From: Alphaproteobacteria bacterium
Lineage (GTDB): Bacteria > Pseudomonadota > Alphaproteobacteria > UBA9655
Assembly (NCBI GenBank): GCA_027459605.1
Contig: DAIDHR010000014.1
Span: forward strand, 1-46,135
Length of the DNA: 46,135 nt
Direction: 5' to 3'
The notes below the pieces were generated by a model. It saw only the letters and a list, made by a program, of their open reading frames with translations, did no database searches and was not told where the DNA came from. Every line of letters starts with the position of its first letter. Position 1 is the stretch's first letter. Shown piece after piece: positions 40,300 to 46,135 of the stretch. The position numbers were made by a program, and so were the translations under genes.

Positions 40300-43263
40300 G
40301 GACATTCCTCCTCTATCTCGCTCTAAGGTAATAGAATGGGCCTTTTCTTGAGCGATGCGCTCAATAAGCTTGACCTCTTTCGCCTGTTCTTGCTGAAGCG
40401 ATTTCATAAACCCCTTGTCTTGGAATAACTCCTGAGCCAAATGCTTTAAATCTTTTGTCAGTGGATGATCAGGGTCGTTTTTTAAAGCTTCATGTAAGCC
40501 CTTAAAACGAAGGTAAGTATCCTCCAGGGCCTGTTGCTTGACCTGCAAGGCTTGCGTGGATTTCGTTTCCAGTGTCTGTTTCTCAAGCTTCTGAGCCGCA
40601 TCGTCCTTTAGCTTTTGGAAACTCTCCAACACCTTCAGGGGATCCTGCTGGGCCAGCTCTCGGGCATGATCTTTCCATTTTTCCGTCCGAGAAGCAAAAG
40701 CAGGAGAGACGAGCTCATGCTCAACCTTGGCCAGGTTTTGCCGATAGGGCTCAAGGAGAGTGTCTTTTGAGCTTTCCCAGTAAGCGATGGCCTTTTCTTC
40801 TCCATAGATCTTTAATCCTTTCTCAAACGTCTTTTTCACAACAATGGCATGGGAAGTGGTAAAAGCAGGATGGTCCATTTCTTTGTACACAGCTTGAAGG
40901 GTAGGACTTAATTCTGGAGTCTGGATCGTCACTTCTTCATTCTTGGGAAGTTGTTTTTCAACCTGATAAAACGCTTCATTCCGATGGAAGGCATCTTTGA
41001 TTTTCGTCACCAAGGTTTCAACCCCATCTCTCAGGTGAGTTTTAAAGGTTTTTTCCTCAAGCTTTCTTTGAATGTCTTTTCCCGTATCAAAACCAAGACT
41101 TGGACCATTCTCATCAACCCGGCTCATTTGACGAACGAGGTGAGCTTCATTCGGCGTTTGGTCCTTTGAGACGTAAAGACTTAAAGATTTTGTTTGGCGA
41201 GTCAGGGCCACATAATTGGTGGTTTGGTTCGTTGTAGAGCTATGGAGAACATAAACATGATCAAGGGTTGCACCTTGGGCTTTATAAACAGTTGAGGCAT
41301 AGCCATAGCGGAGGCCATCATAAGTTTGGGGATTGATTGTTTTCTTCTCCCCATTATCAAAGCTTACGGTCAGCGTTTTGTTCTCTGCGTTAATTTGCTC
41401 AACAAATCCAAAGTTCCCATTGATGAGCCCCTGGTCTTTATCTTTCTTTGTAAGTTGAATCCGATCCCCTACGGCAAAGGCCATCTTGCCTCTTGTGGTC
41501 ATGCAGGTGAGCTCCACCTCGCCTAATTGTCCCTGGCCCCTCAGAATATCTCGAGCTCCTTGGTTCAAGGCATCCACCTCCACATTCCTTTGGGCCAATA
41601 TTTGTCGTGTGCCAGGAGGTTGGGTAAGGCTGTCCTTTTCCCAAGTCTTTAAAAGGGATGCTAAAGCTTCTTCCTTAGTCTCTTTCCAGTCGATCCGATC
41701 ATGGGTTTGAAGAAGGTGTACGGCATTCTTAATATCTCCCTTGGAGAGGTCTTCTGAAACCGCCTTTTGCCAATGGATGGTTTGGCGCCGGACTTCATTC
41801 AACTCAACGGATTCATAACGCTCCGTTAATGTTCGAAAGATCCCTCCGCGTTCAACGGAGCTCAACTGGCGATCATCTCCCACAAGAACCAGCTTTGCGC
41901 CTGTGGTTTTAATGACGTGGAAAAGTTCCACGGAAACCTCTGTCCCCAACATGGCGGCTTCATCTACAACCACAAGGGTGTTGGAATTAAGAGTATCTCT
42001 ATTGTTCTTATAGGAAAACAAAAAGGCGTGGCAGGTTTTAGCCTCCTCAAACCCGCTCTGTCTTAAATCTGCTGCTACCTTATTTGTAGGGGCCAGCCCT
42101 AATACGCGGTACCCTTCTTCCTTATGGGCGATACGAATAGCCTCGAGCACATAGCTCTTCCCAACGCCTGCTCGACCTTGAATCAACGAAAGTGTCTCTC
42201 CGGACTGCGTATAGAGTTCATAAGCCTTGTGCTGTTCTTGACTGAAGGCTCTTCCTTCAAGACCCTTTGCAATGGCGTCAGAAGAAAGAACAGGCGCAGA
42301 CTTCTTGGCAATCTTGTCCGCAAAGCGCAGCAACTTTTCCTCCTCTGCTCGTACTTCATGGGTTGTAAAATAAGGTGTCTTTTGGCCCGTTTCCTTATCA
42401 TATAAAGGCAGCAAGCCAGAATGATTTAATACGCCCTCAAAAACAGAGGCTCTTTCCTCAAGAGGAACATGCTTCTTTAAAAAGGCATTGATATCCCTTT
42501 CGGAAAAGACAGCCTTGTTGCGGGTCAAGGCCTCGATGATATGAGCTGGCTCTTTGGAAAGCACATCATTGGCCTGTTGAAGAGCATGAGACCGTTCAAT
42601 AGCTTCATTCATATGATGGCGCATGCGCACAGGACCCAGATACTCTTGGGTTAAAATACAGATGGGATCCACCCGCAGTTCATAACCTTTTTCTTCAAAG
42701 TAAGCATTCTGTGCATCCCGCCAAAGCTCCCCCCAGATATCGGCTTCCACCACAAAACCTTTCCGAATGGTGGGATCCAAATCACGAGCCTTCATAGCTT
42801 CAAACGTAAGTCCATCCCGAGAAAACCGCCTTGTTGTCACCAATAAATGAGCATGCCAGTTCTTTTCATCTTCATGTGGCTCATGAATATCCAGCTGAAT
42901 ACCAAGTCCCTTTTCCACAAAGTGCTCCTGGATAAACCGACGAGAAAGTTCAATGCGATCTTCAAGGGTCACTTCTTTATCATCAGGAAGGGCGAGGACA
43001 AACTCCTTTTGAACTTGGCTGTCTTTACGCTTTTCACAGCGTTCAACTTCATTCCAGAACACGGAGCTATTCTTAAATTTCTCATCCACGCTGGTTGGTA
43101 AAAGGATTTCATGATGAACGTTCCCACCCCGATCCTTAAAGGAAAAAAGTTCACCGGTCCGATCACATCGAATGGCTTCACGCTGATTATAGGAAGCCTT
43201 CCGGCAGGCATTACCGCCGGTGCTCCTCGACACGTATTCACAACGCGCAAATTGAATGGCCAT
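40294..43263 (-). CDS. traA: TraA-type relaxase/helicase (MobQ, Ti-plasmid type)
   Basis: 989 residues. N-terminal MobA/MobL relaxase: FARCEYVSRSTGGNACRKAS with candidate Tyr10 or Tyr25 as the nicking residue, and metal-binding HEPHEDEKNWHAHLL (His127, His137, His139). A RecD/TraI-like helicase follows with Walker A GRAGVGKS (363-370), VVVDEAAML (431-439), GDDRQLSSVERGG and YGYASTVYKAQGATLDHVYV. The last 250 residues are charged helical. It should nick the transfer origin and unwind the strand. Divergent from traD, as in Ti plasmids and rickettsial integrated elements. No mating-pair genes are present, so transfer needs a helper. Confidence 0.93.
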   Translation of the reverse strand: MAIQFARCEYVSRSTGGNACRKASYNQREAIRCDRTGELFSFKDRGGNVHHEILLPTSVDEKFKNSSVFWNEVERCEKRKDSQVQKEFVLALPDDKEVTLEDRIELSRRFIQEHFVEKGLGIQLDIHEPHEDEKNWHAHLLVTTRRFSRDGLTFEAMKARDLDPTIRKGFVVEADIWGELWRDAQNAYFEEKGYELRVDPICILTQEYLGPVRMRHHMNEAIERSHALQQANDVLSKEPAHIIEALTRNKAVFSERDINAFLKKHVPLEERASVFEGVLNHSGLLPLYDKETGQKTPYFTTHEVRAEEEKLLRFADKIAKKSAPVLSSDAIAKGLEGRAFSQEQHKAYELYTQSGETLSLIQGRAGVGKSYVLEAIRIAHKEEGYRVLGLAPTNKVAADLRQSGFEEAKTCHAFLFSYKNNRDTLNSNTLVVVDEAAMLGTEVSVELFHVIKTTGAKLVLVGDDRQLSSVERGGIFRTLTERYESVELNEVRRQTIHWQKAVSEDLSKGDIKNAVHLLQTHDRIDWKETKEEALASLLKTWEKDSLTQPPGTRQILAQRNVEVDALNQGARDILRGQGQLGEVELTCMTTRGKMAFAVGDRIQLTKKDKDQGLINGNFGFVEQINAENKTLTVSFDNGEKKTINPQTYDGLRYGYASTVYKAQGATLDHVYVLHSSTTNQTTNYVALTRQTKSLSLYVSKDQTPNEAHLVRQMSRVDENGPSLGFDTGKDIQRKLEEKTFKTHLRDGVETLVTKIKDAFHRNEAFYQVEKQLPKNEEVTIQTPELSPTLQAVYKEMDHPAFTTSHAIVVKKTFEKGLKIYGEEKAIAYWESSKDTLLEPYRQNLAKVEHELVSPAFASRTEKWKDHARELAQQDPLKVLESFQKLKDDAAQKLEKQTLETKSTQALQVKQQALEDTYLRFKGLHEALKNDPDHPLTKDLKHLAQELFQDKGFMKSLQQEQAKEVKLIERIAQEKAHSITLERDRGGMSL

Positions 43264-43512
43264 AGGGCACCTCTAAGAATGGGGGATAATATCTCTAATT
43301 GGGAATGCGGGTATTATATCAAAAGCCAGCGTTTGGCACAAATGCATATTGCGTATGTCCCAAATCTGACGATTGGTCCATAACCGCTTTTCGCGGAATT
43401 GTTCTTTGTGATTATTCATTTTTTTATACTCGGAATTCAAAACGTTCGTTTGTAGAAAGTTCTTTTTTGCGCTATACTCTTTCTATCACAGCTCTTCCCC
43501 TTGGTGTAGCCC
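43264..43512. other. traA-traD intergenic region, candidate oriT
   Basis: 249 bases between the divergent traA and traD starts, the position of oriT in Ti-type systems. Features seen: CCGC-TTTTC-GCGG hairpin (43384-43396), GGGTATTATATC near 43307, and the promoters of both genes. I could not match a known nic core, so the call rests on position. Confidence 0.45.
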
Positions 43513-43848
43513 ATGACAAAAATTAACCTCATCGAAAAGCGCAAAAAATACATTGAACAACAGATGAACAAGCTTAAAGAAATGCAAGCCTCTCTCAATG
43601 TTCAGGAACGAAAGCGCCGTACCCGAAGACTCATTGAACTCGGAGGCCTCGTCTCAAAAGCCCAACTTCAAGACTGGGACTCTAATACCCTTCTAGGGGC
43701 ACTTCTTTCTATTAAAGATAAGGAAGCCGATCAAAATCAAATTGAAGTTTGGACCCAAAAGGGAGGAACAATATTTGCTACGGAGAAAACCCAAAACTCA
43801 TCCTTACGAAAGCGAGGAATACTGAAGAGTATCAGTTTTCAGATGTAA
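43513..43848 (+). CDS. traD: TraD-family conjugal transfer accessory protein
   Basis: 111 residues. The helical N-terminus (IEQQMNKLKEMQASLNVQER) and RKRRTRRLIELGGLVSKAQL ... LLGALLSIKDK match the Ti-type TraD/MobC-like family encoded divergently from traA, thought to help the relaxase at oriT. The C-terminus after IFATEKTQ is less typical. It overlaps by 17 bases the end of the convergent gene at 43832. Confidence 0.78.
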   Translation: MTKINLIEKRKKYIEQQMNKLKEMQASLNVQERKRRTRRLIELGGLVSKAQLQDWDSNTLLGALLSIKDKEADQNQIEVWTQKGGTIFATEKTQNSSLRKRGILKSISFQM

Positions 43849-44281
43849 ATATTAGAGTTCCTTTTGGTTGGTGCATATTTTCTATAGCAAATTTTAGACT
43901 ATCTAGGACTTCTTTATCACTTTCAATTAATTTTCTATCTTCTAAGGTGGTAATAAATTTGGGATTTCTAAGACCAAGAGCTGTATTAGCTGCCCAAGAC
44001 CTGACTCTCTTACTCTTATGATTGAGAACTTCCTTAAGAAGTATAATTTGCTCTTCTTGGGGAAAGGCATCGCTGAGCATATGAAGAGACCGAATTACAA
44101 CCTTGCTATTAGAATGCCTTATTAGTGATTTGATTCTGTCTTTAGCCACTTCAAAATGATAAGCAAGTAATTCTAACTTTGATGTAGCTGTTTCCCATAT
44201 CCCTCCTGGGCCTTCAGTAATAGCGCATTCCAAATTATTAAGCTCCATTTCTGTCAATATTTTAGTTTGAATAATATGCAT
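43832..44281 (-). CDS. HEAT-like helical repeat protein, main part
   Basis: 149 residues from the ATG at 44281. Helical pairs such as VVIRSLHMLSDAFPQEEQII and KRVRSWAANTALGLRNPKFI resemble HEAT repeats. No specific family. The frame is open upstream to about 44347 and joins the reading frame of the small ORF at 44302-44460 if one A is added in an A7 run (complement of 44317-44323), giving a protein of about 210 residues. Position beside traD suggests cargo rather than transfer function. Confidence 0.55.
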   Translation of the reverse strand: MHIIQTKILTEMELNNLECAITEGPGGIWETATSKLELLAYHFEVAKDRIKSLIRHSNSKVVIRSLHMLSDAFPQEEQIILLKEVLNHKSKRVRSWAANTALGLRNPKFITTLEDRKLIESDKEVLDSLKFAIENMHQPKGTLIFTSEN

Positions 44282-44301
44282 GAAATCGATGGCTAATTGC
44301 T

Positions 44302-44460
44302 TTAAGGTTTCTTCTCTTTTTTTAAATTTTGCTGAGAGTCTCTTCTGTTATCAAATACACTTTTTTCAATATGTTTAAATTCAGTTTCTAAATCGAAGGA
44401 AAATAGCATTGGTTTCCCTTCAGCTTTAAGTGAGCATGATTTTGACTCAAATTTTTCCAT
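44302..44460 (-). CDS. 52-residue ORF, probable N-terminal part of the HEAT-like gene
   Basis: MEKFESKSCSLKAEGKPMLF, then FDLETEFKHIEKSVFDNRRD and QQNLKKEKKP with a stop. It has a good ribosome binding site (GGAG six bases upstream). Just before the end, an A7 run would, with one more A, continue into REETLKQLAIDFMHIIQTK of the next gene. So this is either the start of a gene broken by a 1-base indel or a gene whose full product needs slippage. Confidence 0.5.
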   Translation of the reverse strand: MEKFESKSCSLKAEGKPMLFSFDLETEFKHIEKSVFDNRRDSQQNLKKEKKP

Positions 44461-44552
44461 AATGACTCCTATAGTTACCATTCTCTTACTATACTATACG
44501 CTTGTAAAAATCATCCAACGAGTTTCTAGATACATTTTCTCGAAAAGCAAAT

Positions 44553-44876
44553 TTACTCTTCATTTGCGAGTGGTCCTGTTAGAGGACTACCATCATAATC
44601 AATTAAGCTATCATACAAAAATAATAATCCATTGAGGCGATTGTTGAAGCCATATAAAAAATCAATTGTTTTAGGTTCCTTATCAAAAACGGGATTTATA
44701 ACCATTCCCATAACGAAAGAAACGGCCTGAAGACGAGCAAGTATATACACTAATTCATCCTCATTACCTTTAAACATATGATTGACGTACCCTTCTAAAC
44801 CTTTCAAATGCTCGGCAACATTTTCTTGTGGCATAAAATTCATTTGAATACTGGCATAATCTAACTCCACAACCAT
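44553..44876 (-). CDS. Small hypothetical protein, main part
   Basis: 107 residues from the ATG at 44876 (MVVELDYASIQMNFMPQENV). Helical, with DELVYILARLQAVSFVMGMV and FNNRLNGLLFLYDSLIDYDG. No family recognised. The frame is open upstream, reading KRKQSATG directly before the Met, and would join the frame of the ORF at 44861-44995 with one additional C in a CCCC run. No clear ribosome binding site, which favours the frameshift view. Confidence 0.45.
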   Translation of the reverse strand: MVVELDYASIQMNFMPQENVAEHLKGLEGYVNHMFKGNEDELVYILARLQAVSFVMGMVINPVFDKEPKTIDFLYGFNNRLNGLLFLYDSLIDYDGSPLTGPLANEE

Positions 44877-44995
44877 GCCTGTTGCACTTTGTTTTCGCTT
44901 AGGGGTGTTACTTTCTTAATCTCTGAGAATTGATCAAACAACTTTGAACCAAGGAGAGAGGAATCTGCAATGTAGATAGTAGCGTTACTATTCAT
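44861..44995 (-). CDS. 44-residue ORF, possible N-terminal part of the preceding-strand gene
   Basis: MNSNATIYIADSSLLGSKLF, then DQFSEIKKVTPLSENKVQQA and WLWS. It overlaps the 44876 start by 16 bases. If a fifth C were present in the CCCC run after KKVT, translation would run VTPPKRKQSATGMVVELDYA into the next gene. Either decay or a sequence error is plausible. Confidence 0.4.
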   Translation of the reverse strand: MNSNATIYIADSSLLGSKLFDQFSEIKKVTPLSENKVQQAWLWS

Positions 44996-45222
44996 TTTTT
45001 CAACTTTCTAGTTGTCTTTTTGGATACTTTTAATGGCAATTTTGTATATTGAAATAAGCTCTGCACTTGATATACTTAACAAGAAACGCCTAGAATTGCA
45101 AATATTGATCCGATATATGTTTCTTTTACGCAATTTGTACGGTGCCACAAAACTCTTTAGTTACTTGAGCACTCAGTTTGGTATGGAGTGCCTTCGGCAG
45201 TTGATATCAATAGCCCAACATA
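44996..45222. other. Right-end non-coding region of the element
   Basis: A plus-strand frame at 45012-45284 lacks a convincing start and coding look. No gene is supported. The arm-type repeat and attR follow. Confidence 0.4.
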
Positions 45223-45243
45223 TCATGGGACACTCATGGGACA
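45223..45243 (+). promoter_or_regulatory. Candidate integrase arm-type sites, right end
   Basis: Exact copy of the 21-bp string at 30505-30525, with two ATGGGACA motifs; another GGGACA follows at 45248. It lies 117 bases inside attR, in the same orientation as the left copy. Confidence 0.65.
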
Positions 45244-45359
45244 TTTGGGGACAAAAAATAGTAACTAATCTACACTACCTATAGCAAAGAAAACGCTTCA
45301 ACCTCTTGAATTTGCTGTTATAATTTGTTAGCGTTTGTTATCAGTTAAACATTTCAAGC

Positions 45360-45427
45360 GTCTTGAAAACCGGCAGACGTTAACGCGTCTCGTGGGTTCG
45401 AATCCCACCCCACCGCCATTTTTGAGG
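45360..45427 (+). repeat. attR, right attachment repeat (tRNA-Ser 3' fragment)
   Basis: 53 bases identical to the 3' part of tRNA-Ser(UGA) from the anticodon arm, then a one-base deletion relative to attL and 15 further identical bases. It lacks the 5' half and so is not a tRNA gene. It gives an element length of 14,948 bases from attL to attR. Confidence 0.93.
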
Positions 45428-45586
45428 AATTTTATTTCTTAGCCCTTGGAGAAAGCCACACCTCATTCAATAGAGCTCTGAATAACTTTAGGAAGCTAAC
45501 TTGAAGTCATAAATTCCGACCACCCAGTTAAATCTCAAAGAGAAGCATTTACGTCTAATAGAGTCAGGAATTGAAAGACAACCACG
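45428..45586. other. Flanking non-coding region right of attR
   Basis: About 160 bases with no gene, repeat or clear signal that I can recognise. This is host chromosome that was originally adjacent to tRNA-Ser. Confidence 0.4.
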
Positions 45587-45967
45587 TTACTCCTTAAAAA
45601 GAGGGGGAAGATTGTAGGTTGGGTTGATGAGGATTTTTTTGTCAGTTAAACTAATTTTCAAAGAAATAAAGGATCTAATAACAGGCTTAAAAATAACACT
45701 AGCAAGAACTGTTTTTTCCAGGTCATCTTCTTCTTCGTCTTTATCATCATTTACAAGGAGAAGGTCAAGTTTCTTGATTGCTCCGCTTTTAAGAGGAACA
45801 GAAATAGGAAAGAAAGCACTCTTATTACGAGCAGGAATTTTAACAACAAACCCGGCTTCTTCTTTTGTGTAGTCCACATTTCCTATGAGCTTTGTTGGAA
45901 CGTAAAAAGAGTCATTTGTAATCTCTAAAAAGAACCTGCTGCAAAAGTGTTTGAATGAAGAAGGAAG
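45587..45967 (-). pseudogene. 5'-truncated gene, beta-rich protein of LEA-2-like type
   Basis: Open from a stop at 45968-45970 to TAA at 45587, 126 residues with no ATG; a GTG at 45877 would give 96 residues. The product reads FLEITNDSFYVPTKLIGNVD, then KIPARNKSAFFPISVPLKSG and VIRSFISLKISL, suggesting the water-stress/LEA type 2 fold, though this is a weak assignment. The upstream region holds a hydrophobic frame in another phase (LYFTPFLSILTPALTSFF), so the real gene may have a frameshifted signal peptide. Confidence 0.45.
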
Positions 45968-45970
45968 TTA

Positions 45971-46135
45971 GAGCGGGAGTTAAAATTGACAGGAAGGGAG
46001 TGAAATACAGGAAGTTGTTATTAGAATTTTACCATTTTTGAGGCATTTAGCTAAAGTGTAGACGCACTTATTCCCTGGCAAGCCTTAGACTTCGCTTCAG
46101 ATTATAAGAAATAGCAAGAAGATCTAAGTGAATCT
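45971..46135. other. Right edge of window
   Basis: No complete gene. A minus-strand hydrophobic open stretch (about 45915-46000) may be the signal peptide region of the truncated gene to its left. Confidence 0.3.

Noticed and set aside
45012-45284. Plus-strand 90-codon frame near the right end
   Set aside because: Starts at TTG without a ribosome binding site and overlaps the arm-type repeat; composition is not coding-like.
45360-45427. Second tRNA-Ser gene
   Set aside because: The 5' half (acceptor and D arm) is absent and the 3' acceptor strand has a base deletion; it is the attR copy.

Overview
The window looks like chromosome of an intracellular alphaproteobacterium, most likely from the Holosporales/Rickettsiales side of the class. 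The composition is AT-rich (my estimate by eye is about 40% GC). Two accessory subunits of complex I that are restricted to mitochondria and Alphaproteobacteria are present (NDUFA12-like and NDUFS4-like), as are DUF2155 and Usg family proteins and the HIG1-adenosyltransferase-etfB-etfA-hbd gene order. Several exported proteins with coiled coils or leucine-rich repeats would suit a host-associated life. No database search was possible, so the genus assignment is inference.

Layout. 1-2.4 kb: the 5' part of an IS5-family transposase runs off the left edge, followed by a tiny entericidin-type lipoprotein gene and a minus-strand cluster NDUFA12 - mlaD - DUF2155. 2.4-5.8 kb: methionine importer metN-metI-metQ with a LysR regulator. 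6.0-8.1 kb: coaBC - dut - SH3 protein, overlapping genes behind a recognisable promoter. 8.3-14.9 kb: a surface/export region with a 494-residue exported protein of unknown family, an IS3 transposase remnant, an inverse-autotransporter-like protein with a Lys/Glu coiled coil and eight 39-bp tandem repeats, and a second exported coiled-coil protein. 15-30.3 kb: mostly housekeeping genes (map, sfsA, serC, usg, gmk, NDUFS4-like, tRNA-Val, ispA, xseB, hbd, etfA, etfB, pduO-type adenosyltransferase, HIG1 protein, rpsI, rplM, radC, ppiD), with an LRR protein, a REP-like doublet and a 31-bp direct repeat on both sides of radC.

30.4-45.4 kb: an integrated mobilizable element of about 14.95 kb inserted at the 3' end of tRNA-Ser(UGA). 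The intact tRNA is on the left. A 53-bp exact copy of its 3' part, then 15 more matching bases after a 1-base gap, marks the right end. A 21-bp repeat holding two ATGGGACA motifs lies just inside both ends and may be an integrase arm site. The element carries a tyrosine integrase, an AlpA-like regulator, a CHC2/Toprim primase, a RepA-like ATPase, a Ti-type TraA relaxase/helicase with TraD divergent from it, a zeta-type toxin with a small upstream partner, a metallophosphoesterase and a HEPN-motif protein. No type IV secretion genes are visible, so transfer would need a helper.

The most unusual part of the element is a repeated hexamer (GGAACA/TGTTCC) block with a 15-bp perfect inverted repeat. 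It lies inside the start of the gene after the RepA-like ATPase and is duplicated 1.6 kb downstream beside broken copies of the same gene. This is a candidate replication origin or regulatory region. At least four accessory genes of the element look interrupted by a stop or a frame change, which suggests decay, slippage-controlled expression, or sequence error.

Gene starts were chosen by family length, signal-peptide position and visible ribosome binding sites. Promoters and terminators were read by eye.
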